A DNA stretch of 64,000 nucleotides from Amylibacter sp. IMCC11727 (GTDB lineage: Bacteria > Pseudomonadota > Alphaproteobacteria > Rhodobacterales > Rhodobacteraceae): positions 1,246,001 to 1,310,000 of the forward strand of contig NZ_CP122960.1 in NCBI RefSeq assembly GCF_029854195.1, read 5' to 3'. The notes beneath the pieces were generated by a model. That model saw nothing but the letters and a program-made list of their open reading frames with translations. It ran no database searches and was not told where the DNA came from. A program made the translations under genes and the position numbers. Positions within the stretch are counted from its first letter, which is position 1; the number at the start of each line of letters is the position of its first letter. This document shows, piece by piece, positions 43,828-51,034 of this stretch.

Positions 43828-43907
43828 ATGTTGGCCTCAAGACGCTTGGCTTCAGTGGCTATGCGCGCGCGGAAATAGTAGATGCGGAATTCGGAAGATT
43901 TGTTCAT
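43824..43907 (-). CDS. Possible 27-residue leader peptide gene
   Basis: A small frame (MNKSSEFRIYYFRARIATEAK...) whose stop overlaps the start of the 191-residue gene (ATGA). There is no clear ribosome box. It is basic and helical. It might be a coupled leader or merely chance. Confidence 0.25.
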   Translation of the reverse strand: MNKSSEFRIYYFRARIATEAKRLEANI

Positions 43908-43982
43908 GGGGTGCTTGTGCGGTAGGAACCTTATTCTGGATGGGAGCGGGAATATGCGTGGAGAGCCGTTTTGCAATTCAAC

Positions 43983-44028
43983 GGAAACGCCACCCACATT
44001 TTTTTTATAGGAATGTGGAGGCGTTTCC
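43983..44028. terminator. Large inverted repeat downstream of the Hsp70-like gene
   Basis: GGAAACGCC (43983-43991) pairs with GGCGTTTCC (44020-44028), and the arms extend inward through CCCACAT/ATGTGG with one mismatch or bulge around an A/T-rich loop. It lies 17 bases after the Hsp70 stop on the minus strand and probably ends that transcript, although no long U-run follows. Confidence 0.55.
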
Positions 44029-44044
44029 ATAAATTGATTTTTGG

Positions 44045-46561
44045 TCAGGTTCCCAACAGATGTGCTAGCTCAACAATCTCTGCGGCATCTGCGCCAGTGG
44101 AAACACGATTGCCGAACATTTGCCCAATGACAGCCCGTAGGCCTTCGACATCGTTAGATTGCACAGCTTCGATTCCAGCTTGAATAAGGCGTTCATGAAG
44201 CTCGGGATCCACTGCTAGTGTATGCTCCTCAGCTAGTTGTTTGAAGATGGCGATCAGGAAGTCCGGGGTTTCAGAAAGAACCTTCATGCGGATGCCCTGC
44301 ATTTCGTCCAAAGAACGGCGTGCAGCGTCATAATTTTTCTCACGAATCTCACGGCGGGCGGAAACAAGCAATTTGTCATGGCGTTCTGCATCGACGCCCT
44401 GAGCATTATCGCGAAGCTCATCAAAAGAGGTTTCTGCCTTGGATACTTCTTCAGTAAGAACCCTTTCTTCATTCTCAGGGGCCATTTTCAGCAGTGCGAT
44501 ATCTTGTCTGATCTTACGCGCTTCTTCTGCTACGGAACGATGTGTGTCAGCATCTACAGAAGTGGAAAGTGCAGAATGTTGGCGCTCAATACGCTTCCTA
44601 ATGTTACCACTGGGATCGGCATTTTCATCCAAGGTACCATCCAGATCTTCCAAGTCGCCTTCCGCGCGAGCCAGCATGGTTGCCGCCAGCTCTGCGCCGC
44701 GCTCTCCATCGTACGGGATACCGCCATCGGCTGAACGGTATAGGTTGGTGGCATCGACAACGCGCCCCAGAGAAGGAAGTTCCACGGCAAAGCTCAGGGT
44801 GCCATTGTCACTCATTTGCCAATCAATGACAAAATCATCACCACGATTAATCCGTTCCCCGCGCTCAAGTTCGTCACGACAGCTCAGATGAAAGTTTCCT
44901 ATGTGCAGATTATGTTCCGGCGTGTCTATTTCCTCGACCATGTCGTAAAATTCCACGGCGATAAAATCATCTTCTCCACCGGTCAGTGTTTTGCCCGCAC
45001 GGAAAGATTTTTTACCCCGTGCAGGCAAGGCAGTTCCTTTTTTGACAAGTACTTCTAGTTTATTGCGCTCATACCCAACGAGGCCGTGCTGAACCTTAAC
45101 AGCCAGCGTATAGGTCATCGGAACACTTGCTGCGCTTGCCTGGGATTTGCTGATTACGATTTCGCGGGATGCATCTGGCACCGTCTTTCCATGCGGATCA
45201 AATACCGTAATCTTGAAACGGTTGTCACCATCTTTCCGGGCGGTAACGTTGATGCTGAGCGGGCCAGAAAGGGGAATGCGTCCAGTAGAAGAGCCTTCTT
45301 CATCCAAAATTTCCACCTCATGCCCCGCCGGCATATCTGGTGCAGGTTTGAGACGGACTTTTGCTGTTTCGCTCGAGACGCGGGACTTATAATCGATTGC
45401 CAAAGAAACACTGCCTGTCACAGTTTCTTTTTGCTTGCCACTTTTTTGGGAGGAGCTTTCTCCATCCCATTCGCGGCTTTCGGCAAAAATGGCAGCTCCT
45501 GTTGCGACTGCGGTCATAGGGTCAAGGCCTCTTTCAACCCTAATAGCTAATTCGGCCTCTAGCATGTCCCAAATAACAGGCATCTTAGAGGGGCCGCCAA
45601 TTGGAACGATTTTTGAAATGTCTTCGTTCCTGTACCCATTGTCAGATATGATCTTTCGGCACAGATCAATTGATTCATCCACTCGGTCTCTGATTAAATC
45701 GTTGATTTGGTTGCGGGTAAGATCAATCGAAACATAGATTTCCTCTCCGTCTTCGTCGGTCATTCTAATTTCATCTTCGGTGGCGAAAACGGACGTAGTT
45801 GGCGAGGCTGAGAGAAGAATTTTCGCTTTTTCAACAGCATGCTTACACATTGTCGAAAGGTGGTTGTATTTTTCATGGCGTTGAAAGTCTGTCGGAAGGG
45901 AAAAGTTTTCCAATAGCCATGGGCGTACAATGCTATCAAAAATTATCCGATCAAAATCACGCCCGCCCAGCATGTTGATCCCTTCATGAGCGATAACGTT
46001 TACAACACCTGCGGTACTCATCACGAGTGCGAGGTCAAAAGTACCCCCGCCGAGATCATAGACGAGGAAGACGCCATCTTTTTGCTTACTGTGAGAGATT
46101 GCCGCGAGGGCGGCCGCTACGGGTTCTTGTAGCAAACTAACTTGCTCCAGCCCCGCCAATCGTGCAGCAGCAATCGTATCTTCACTTTGCATCTGATTGA
46201 ACGCGGCTGGCGTTGTGATAACAACCCCTTCAATATCTTGGCCACCGGCTTCGGTCATCGCTTGCCCGACCAGTGCTTTGATTATTTCCGCGCTACATTC
46301 AACCGGTGTCCACGTTTGCCCTGCAAAGGTAACGGGGTTTTTTGTTCCCATTGAACGTTTGAACCCGGCAGCAACATTTTTGGGAGCTGACAAAAGGCGG
46401 TCATACGCAGACTTACCGATGAAACGGTGTCCGCGTTTGTCGAGATATATCACACTGGGCAGTACATCCGTGCCATCCGCTGTTTTGAATAGGCGCGTCG
46501 ATCCATCCATATGGCCGACAACTGCTGAGTTTGAGGTTCCAAGATCAATGCCGAGATACAA
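44045..46561 (-). CDS. Non-canonical Hsp70 (DnaK-like) ATPase
   Basis: 838 residues, about 200 more than DnaK. The Hsp70 ATPase domain covers about 1-360: phosphate-1 GIDLGTSNS (4-12), phosphate-2 VYDLGGGTFD (167-176), EPVAAALA (146-153) and adenosine motif VPIGGPSKMP (319-328). There is no canonical DVTPLSLG linker. Instead a beta-rich insert of about 110 residues (380-495) precedes a recognisable substrate-binding beta domain (about 500-600: VKKGTALPARGKKSFRAG, LHIGNFHLS, SDNGTLSFAVELP). A long charged helical tail (620-838) ends without the EEVD- or DnaK-type terminus. It is the last gene of the cargo operon, three bases after the preceding stop. The client is unknown. Confidence 0.9.
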   Translation of the reverse strand: MYLGIDLGTSNSAVVGHMDGSTRLFKTADGTDVLPSVIYLDKRGHRFIGKSAYDRLLSAPKNVAAGFKRSMGTKNPVTFAGQTWTPVECSAEIIKALVGQAMTEAGGQDIEGVVITTPAAFNQMQSEDTIAAARLAGLEQVSLLQEPVAAALAAISHSKQKDGVFLVYDLGGGTFDLALVMSTAGVVNVIAHEGINMLGGRDFDRIIFDSIVRPWLLENFSLPTDFQRHEKYNHLSTMCKHAVEKAKILLSASPTTSVFATEDEIRMTDEDGEEIYVSIDLTRNQINDLIRDRVDESIDLCRKIISDNGYRNEDISKIVPIGGPSKMPVIWDMLEAELAIRVERGLDPMTAVATGAAIFAESREWDGESSSQKSGKQKETVTGSVSLAIDYKSRVSSETAKVRLKPAPDMPAGHEVEILDEEGSSTGRIPLSGPLSINVTARKDGDNRFKITVFDPHGKTVPDASREIVISKSQASAASVPMTYTLAVKVQHGLVGYERNKLEVLVKKGTALPARGKKSFRAGKTLTGGEDDFIAVEFYDMVEEIDTPEHNLHIGNFHLSCRDELERGERINRGDDFVIDWQMSDNGTLSFAVELPSLGRVVDATNLYRSADGGIPYDGERGAELAATMLARAEGDLEDLDGTLDENADPSGNIRKRIERQHSALSTSVDADTHRSVAEEARKIRQDIALLKMAPENEERVLTEEVSKAETSFDELRDNAQGVDAERHDKLLVSARREIREKNYDAARRSLDEMQGIRMKVLSETPDFLIAIFKQLAEEHTLAVDPELHERLIQAGIEAVQSNDVEGLRAVIGQMFGNRVSTGADAAEIVELAHLLGT

Positions 46562-46564
46562 TTT

Positions 46565-46942
46565 TCATTCCTTTTCATTTTTTACGGGCTGGACGAGAAT
46601 ACGACCCAACCTGATTATTTTCATGTCTGCCAAAATCGCGGGTTCGATCGTTTTGGAAACGATCAACTCAACGTCATCAGCGTAGTCGCCAGCATTGTCA
46701 GCAGAAGCGGCGATCCCATCATGAAACGCTTCGCCATCGAAATCGACAACTTTGACCCCGAGCTGGTTACTCAGAAGGGAAAGCTGCCGGTCGGAAAAGG
46801 TCAACTGAGCACGCAGCCTGCGCGCCTCTTTTTCTGGCATTGCTTCAACAGCTTTGAGGGTTGTTTTCGTCAATTTCCAGTAGTCGACGCAAAGCTGTGA
46901 TACAGCTTCCATTTTGTGTTCAAAATCCAGTTCATCACTCAT
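46565..46942 (-). CDS. Small acidic protein, possibly GrpE-like
   Basis: 125 residues. The first half is helical (HKMEAVSQLCVDYWKLTKTTLKAVEAMPEKEARRLRAQL), the second acidic (FHDGIAASADNAGDYADDVELIV). It ends in SKTIEPAILADMKIIRLGRILVQPV, whose pattern weakly recalls the C-terminal beta domain of GrpE nucleotide-exchange factors. Immediately upstream of an Hsp70 gene (3-base gap), that role is plausible but not shown; I would not assign it without a profile search. Confidence 0.55.
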   Translation of the reverse strand: MSDELDFEHKMEAVSQLCVDYWKLTKTTLKAVEAMPEKEARRLRAQLTFSDRQLSLLSNQLGVKVVDFDGEAFHDGIAASADNAGDYADDVELIVSKTIEPAILADMKIIRLGRILVQPVKNEKE

Positions 46943-46975
46943 GATTTTTCCAATTTGCGTTTTGGAGATTCAAAA

Positions 46976-48517
46976 TTACCCACCAAAAATTATCAAAAGC
47001 AGGATGATGCCGCCAATGACGACCCAATATCCAATTTTCTCATTTTTCTTCTGAGTGATCTTTTCCTTAAGTTGGACCAGCTCCAGCTTGTCATTACCCC
47101 TTGCGTATACAAGCATTTCATCGACGACTCGCGACATCCCAGAAACGTTTCCCCTGTTTCTTTCAAGCTCTTCCATTTTCCAGTTGCGATGCAAAACAGC
47201 GCGTTCTTCGTCAAGCTTTTCCCGAACTTCGGCAGACGGTGCAGCACGTGTGAAATGTATCAGGCCATTGATAATTCCAAATGCTGTTTCTGGGTCGTTA
47301 CGTTCGTTGTTTATGAACAGCGCTAAGTCTCTGATAATGAGGAACGCAACAGTGTGATCACCCGGTTGTGATGTAGCTGAAACAAGCGCGGAATAGATAT
47401 CAGTAACAGGCCCCCGCCGTGCCGTGGAAAAGCTGCTTTTTGCAAGATCTCGTTTTACTTTAGGCAGTTGACTTTTAGCCGCTTCACAGGCCGCGACCAA
47501 AGGCTCCAATTGTTCGCTTTGCTGTTTTTGCTCAACCAGTGTTTCCAACTGTGCAACATCGCCTCGCAAAACTTCGGCTACGGATTCAAGCTCTGGAAAT
47601 GTGTGCAGTAGCGCTGCGGATAAGCGCTTTGCGTGATCATACTCGCCACGTTCGTTTGCCAAGGTTAGGCAGAGCTGCCGGAGCTTTTCATATACTCTCT
47701 TCGAGCGCCCTTCTTCATGCCCTTGTTGTTGTTCATAAACTTGGACAGGTTGATTTATTTCATCCCATTTGACCAGAAGTTCAGAAGCTGCATCGACAAT
47801 AATGTTTAGATTAGCGCCCTCTTGTTCAGCACTTTTTATGACGTCGTCAATTTGATTGTTGAGCGTTGCCAAATCCGGTTCGCTCAATAGATCATATTGC
47901 CGAACAAACTGCGCTAGAAATGGGCTTGATGGGTCTCGATTGACCTCATACTCAACAATCTGATCCATGGTTTCGCCGGGCTTTTCTAGGGCCCACACGC
48001 CAATAGCAGCGGTTTTGGCCTGCATGGTCATTAACCGCCGCAAGGCCCCTTCAAGTTGGGCTGTGTCTATATTCGGAAAGCCCGCCTTTGAGCGATTTTC
48101 ATTGAGGAAATCGAGCGTTTCGGAAATATCAACTTCCTCCCATGTTTTGATCAACTTGTGAAAGACATCATTGCTCCCTCTGGAGAACTGAGTGAGGTGA
48201 GAAAGAATGTTGCTTTTGGCAAGTTCGGGAAGATGTTCTGTCGCGCCAAACAGATTGGAATAATCCCCCGAAACCATCAGGGCGGTGATACTTGATATCT
48301 GCTCATCGCTCAGCTCCGGCAACCAAGAAATCTCCATTTCCAGCCTGGCAAGAGGTGCCAGAAGATTTTGCTGGGCGCGCTGAATTTGCGGCAAAGAAAA
48401 TGTTTCTTCAAACTCGGCATCGTCAGCTAAGTCTGTGACTTCTGGGTGTGATGATGTGTAGTTAGCTTTCAAAATATGAAAGGCATTCTCAAGAATACTT
48501 TGTGTTTGGTTGTCCAT
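46976..48517 (-). CDS. Tail-anchored helical protein with J-like N-terminus
   Basis: 513 residues. The first 75 (ENAFHILKANYTSSHPEVTDL, IQRAQQNLLAPLARLEMEISWLPELSDEQI) match the outline of Hsp70-associated proteins whose N-terminus resembles a degenerate J-domain: N-x-F-x-x-L, then A-Q-x-x-L-x-x-P-x-x-R-L-x-x-E-x-x-W-L-P. No HPD motif is visible. The middle is entirely helical, TPR- or coiled-coil-like (to about 485), and the C-terminus is a single membrane anchor (IGYWVVIGGIILLLIIFGG). It is encoded 33 bases before the small protein and would place an Hsp70 machine at the inner membrane (inference). Confidence 0.75.
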   Translation of the reverse strand: MDNQTQSILENAFHILKANYTSSHPEVTDLADDAEFEETFSLPQIQRAQQNLLAPLARLEMEISWLPELSDEQISSITALMVSGDYSNLFGATEHLPELAKSNILSHLTQFSRGSNDVFHKLIKTWEEVDISETLDFLNENRSKAGFPNIDTAQLEGALRRLMTMQAKTAAIGVWALEKPGETMDQIVEYEVNRDPSSPFLAQFVRQYDLLSEPDLATLNNQIDDVIKSAEQEGANLNIIVDAASELLVKWDEINQPVQVYEQQQGHEEGRSKRVYEKLRQLCLTLANERGEYDHAKRLSAALLHTFPELESVAEVLRGDVAQLETLVEQKQQSEQLEPLVAACEAAKSQLPKVKRDLAKSSFSTARRGPVTDIYSALVSATSQPGDHTVAFLIIRDLALFINNERNDPETAFGIINGLIHFTRAAPSAEVREKLDEERAVLHRNWKMEELERNRGNVSGMSRVVDEMLVYARGNDKLELVQLKEKITQKKNEKIGYWVVIGGIILLLIIFGG

Positions 48518-48536
48518 TTTGTTTCTTATCGGTTTG

Positions 48537-48809
48537 TCAAAAAATTCTAAGCTCTTTGTGGCGATGCTTCATGAGTGTTCGCACTAAACGATGCCCGATC
48601 AAAATTCCGATCGGACCTGCTGCAACCAAAAGCAAGTAAAGGGAGCGCGAAACATCCCATGTTGTTTGGCCAGAAGTCGCGATTAAACCCGTTGCGCCAA
48701 CGATCAATGAGACACCACCGGCAATGGCAAGTCTGCGGGCGAATTGGAAAATCTCCCGATCACATAGGTCGAGTTCCGATTCCTGGCTGTTATAATTGAC
48801 GTCTGTCAT
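48537..48809 (-). CDS. Small two-helix membrane protein
   Basis: 90 residues with two hydrophobic segments (LAIAGGVSLIVGATGLIATS, about 28-47, and SLYLLLVAAGPIGILIGHRLV, about 56-76) and charged ends. It lies 19 bases before the J-like gene and 15 after the XRE repressor, so it is part of the cargo operon. No family recognised; small membrane proteins in such operons can be effectors. Confidence 0.7.
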   Translation of the reverse strand: MTDVNYNSQESELDLCDREIFQFARRLAIAGGVSLIVGATGLIATSGQTTWDVSRSLYLLLVAAGPIGILIGHRLVRTLMKHRHKELRIF

Positions 48810-48824
48810 ATTCGTTCTCGCAAT

Positions 48825-49229
48825 TCATAAGGTATCGAAATATTTTTTTGCCAGATCCGTTTCTGGCTCTCCGGTTTGCGCTGCTTGGTCAGCGACATAA
48901 CCGATGATCTTGGACAGCTTTTCAATCGGAAGGTTCGTCCCCCTCTCGCTGTCCTCTGCAAGCACGGCATATGACGCTCTTTCAGCAAGATCCGGGCTGT
49001 CGCCTTTTTTGACCTTCCCACGTCCAGCGAGAAGCCATTCCAAGCTTACGTTAAATGAATCACAGATCGTAATGGCTGCGGCTGCGGGCAGGTCACGCTT
49101 TTCCTGCTCATAGTTTTTATAGGTCCTATCTGTCACCTCGATGGCTGCGGCCATGACCTGCTGTGTAAGGTCATTTGCCTTGCGAACCTCGCGCAACCGC
49201 AGGCCTATTCCTGACAATTCTGTTGACAA
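48825..49229 (-). CDS. XRE-family HTH repressor (CI-like)
   Basis: 134 residues. The helix-turn-helix GLRLREVRKANDLTQQVMAAAIEVTDRTYKNYEQEKRDLPAAAAITICDSFNVSLEWLLAG (about 9-68) is of the phage-repressor kind. The C-terminal part is short and has no peptidase motif. The annotated start is a TTG inside the palindrome CTGTTGACAACAG; another in-frame TTG lies four codons further, and no ribosome box is clear. First gene of the cargo operon and divergent from the excision/integration genes, so it probably controls both. Confidence 0.85.
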   Translation of the reverse strand: MSTELSGIGLRLREVRKANDLTQQVMAAAIEVTDRTYKNYEQEKRDLPAAAAITICDSFNVSLEWLLAGRGKVKKGDSPDLAERASYAVLAEDSERGTNLPIEKLSKIIGYVADQAAQTGEPETDLAKKYFDTL

Positions 49230-49303
49230 CAGGTGATTCCGTTCATTATTGGTGAAAATAATTTCACTTTGCTGCGATTTGTTTTCTTTTGTTCACTTTG
49301 CAG
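49220..49303. promoter_or_regulatory. Divergent control region with repeated TTCAC/GTGAA operators
   Basis: Contains the palindrome CTGTTGACAACAG (49220-49232), the inverted repeat GTGAAA-ATAA-TTTCAC (49252-49267) and a second TTCACTTTGC copy at 49292 (the first is at 49263), with another GTGAA at 49331. This is the layout expected for a CI-type repressor controlling divergent promoters. Confidence 0.55.
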
Positions 49304-49337
49304 AGCTGCTTCCTGAAACACAACAAAAAGGTGAATT

Positions 49338-49544
49338 GTGACCAAAACTCTCGAAACACCCAAAGAACTGGCCGAGCGTGTCGGGCTGCCTGTCACCAAC
49401 ATTCGGTATCTGATCCGCGAGGATATGCTGGATCATATTTTCACCGCCCCCGGCAAACGTAACCCCAAGATCCCGAACGGTGCGTGGGAGAGGTATATTG
49501 CGCAGTTTACGGTCAAGGCGCAGGTAAAGGGGGCGGGATCATGA
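49338..49544 (+). CDS. Small HTH protein, excisionase-like
   Basis: 68 residues from a GTG (AAAAGG box nearby). TPKELAERVGLPVTNIRYLIREDMLDHIFTAPGKRNPKIPNGAWERYI has the short helix-turn-helix/wing of MerR/AlpA-type directionality factors. It overlaps the next small gene by four bases (ATGA). Likely partner of the integrase for excision. Confidence 0.7.
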   Translation: MTKTLETPKELAERVGLPVTNIRYLIREDMLDHIFTAPGKRNPKIPNGAWERYIAQFTVKAQVKGAGS

Positions 49545-49750
49545 GGCCGAAGACCCCGCTCATGGCCAGTGAAACCACCGCCGCGCGCCTGCTGGATCTG
49601 GGGGCAAAGCAGTTCAGATATTTGGTGGATGAAGGGTATTTGCCGAAAGGGTATGAAATCGCCCCCGGCGTCGTGCGTTGGGACACAGATACGTTGAAGC
49701 AGATCTCAAATGGTGAGGTTGGTGAAGTTCAGGGATCAATTGAATGGTGA
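49541..49750 (+). CDS. Second small HTH protein, excisionase-like
   Basis: 69 residues from the ATG at 49541. MASETTAARLLDLGAKQFRYLVDEGYLPKGYEIAPGVVRWDTDTL is a compact AlpA-like winged helix with a final acidic stretch. Its end overlaps the integrase start by seven bases, so the three genes are translated together. Having two such proteins in a row is unusual; one may regulate and one may excise. Confidence 0.7.
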   Translation: MRPKTPLMASETTAARLLDLGAKQFRYLVDEGYLPKGYEIAPGVVRWDTDTLKQISNGEVGEVQGSIEW

Positions 49751-50763
49751 TCCGGCGCAAGAAATACCTGTGGCGGCATTCGTCCGGTCGCTGGTATGTG
49801 CGCAAATGCGTCAACGGCAAGATGATCTATCTTGGGCGCATCACGGCGGAGGAAGGCACCGCCGATTTTGACCACCAGTATTGGGAAATCGTGAGTGGCA
49901 AGAGGGCGGAGGTGAAAACCTCATGGACCGCACTGATTGCCGCTATGCGCGAAACCGACAAATGGGCAGGCTTCTCGCCCCGGTATCGCAAGGATTTGGA
50001 ACCTGTTTTTGAATATTTGACCGAGAAAATTGGCAAGGCGGACGTAGCTCGTCTGACACAAGCTGATATTTACGATGCGATGGAAAAGAACCGGCACCGG
50101 GTTCGGTTCGCGAATTACATCCCGACCGCGATCAGCATGTTGTCCAAGCTGGCGATCCGCAAACGGTGGCGCAGGGACAATCCCGCGATTGATATCGAAC
50201 CGCTCAAAGTTCCGAAGGCGCGCAAAAAGCCGCATATCCCTTGGGCCGATTGGGCGGTGGAGAAGATGCGGGAGGAAGGGAAGCCACTGCCTCTTCTGAT
50301 TTTCGAGATTGGCGTGGGCAGTGTGCAGCGCCCCGGTGATTGGGTGGATTTCCAGTGGGGCGATTATGATGGCGAAACTCTGAAGCTGCGCCAGAACAAA
50401 ACCGGCAAACCTTTGTTGTTGCCGTGCACTGAGGCGTTGAAGAAAGCCTTGGATCAGGCGAAGGCCGAGCTGGGATTCGCCCCGCATCCTTCACGGCACA
50501 TCCTGACGCGCGCAGATGGTTCTGCGATGGATTATCACGCGATGGCGCGGGTAATGGTGCGAGAGCGTAAGCGGCTGGGCCTGATGGACTTTGATCAACA
50601 CGCGTTGCGCTATCGGGGTGTGATGGAACTGGCGTGGGCTGGCTGCACCGACGACGAGATTGCCAGCTTCAGCGGCCATACATCCAAAGCCATGATCATC
50701 AAATATGCAGGCGAAGCGCGGCAAATCATGCGAGCGCGTCAGGCGGCAGCAAAGCGCAAATGA
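49744..50763 (+). CDS. Tyrosine recombinase integrase
   Basis: 339 residues. The C-terminal catalytic domain has Arg196 (SVQRPGDW), Lys219 (NKTGK), His286-x-x-Arg289 (HALRYRG), His312 (SGHTS) and the nucleophile Tyr321 (IKYAGEA). The N-terminal KKYLWRHSSGRWYVRKCVNGKMIYLG is an arm-binding-like domain. It lies 86 bases from the tRNA-Cys gene and reads toward it, as is usual for elements that insert in tRNA 3' ends. Confidence 0.94.
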   Translation: MVIRRKKYLWRHSSGRWYVRKCVNGKMIYLGRITAEEGTADFDHQYWEIVSGKRAEVKTSWTALIAAMRETDKWAGFSPRYRKDLEPVFEYLTEKIGKADVARLTQADIYDAMEKNRHRVRFANYIPTAISMLSKLAIRKRWRRDNPAIDIEPLKVPKARKKPHIPWADWAVEKMREEGKPLPLLIFEIGVGSVQRPGDWVDFQWGDYDGETLKLRQNKTGKPLLLPCTEALKKALDQAKAELGFAPHPSRHILTRADGSAMDYHAMARVMVRERKRLGLMDFDQHALRYRGVMELAWAGCTDDEIASFSGHTSKAMIIKYAGEARQIMRARQAAAKRK

Positions 50764-50849
50764 CCCCGAACAGAACAGGCACAGAACGTGAAACTGATAC
50801 TAGAGGTGATACCCAATGAGCAGAAAAATCCATAACACATTGATTTTAT

Positions 50850-50923
50850 TGGAGGCGAGTACCGGAATCGAACCGGTGTACACGGATTTGCAATCCGCTG
50901 CGTCACCACTCCGCCAACTCGCC
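50850..50923 (-). tRNA. tRNA-Cys(GCA)
   Basis: 74 bases including the encoded CCA. The acceptor stem GGCGAGT/ACTCGCC, T-arm CCGGTTCGATTCCGG and anticodon loop TTGCAAA (anticodon GCA) all fold. The 3' 47 bases are identical to 39560-39606. The element therefore restored the tRNA when it integrated, and its 5' part (50897-50923) is the original chromosomal sequence. Confidence 0.96.
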
Positions 50924-51034
50924 GCCGTATGGTGTGGTTTGGCTATAGCAATGGCAAAAAGGGGTGGCAAGGGGAAGTTAGGCTTGGGGTTTGAAAAGCG
51001 CTATGGACGCGGACCAGTGGGTCGTTGACATGCC

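Larger units (their letters stand above)
39560..50896. mobile_element. Integrative mobilizable element in tRNA-Cys carrying an Hsp70-type cargo operon
   Basis: The element is bounded by the 47-bp direct repeat and is about 11.3 kb. From left to right it holds a winged-helix protein, MobC, a relaxase with nested mob genes, a small protein, a hypothetical gene, the minus-strand cargo operon (Hsp70-like, small protein, J-like protein, two-TM protein, XRE repressor), two small HTH proteins and a tyrosine integrase beside the restored tRNA. There are no type IV secretion genes, so transfer would need a helper conjugative element. The cargo is visibly less GC-rich than the mob genes (by eye), suggesting a composite origin. 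Confidence 0.9.

Noticed and set aside
43824..44030. A 68-codon minus-strand frame starting in the hairpin after Hsp70
   Set aside because: Its first 18 codons are the arms and loop of the inverted repeat 43983-44028; only the shorter 27-codon version is kept, at low confidence.
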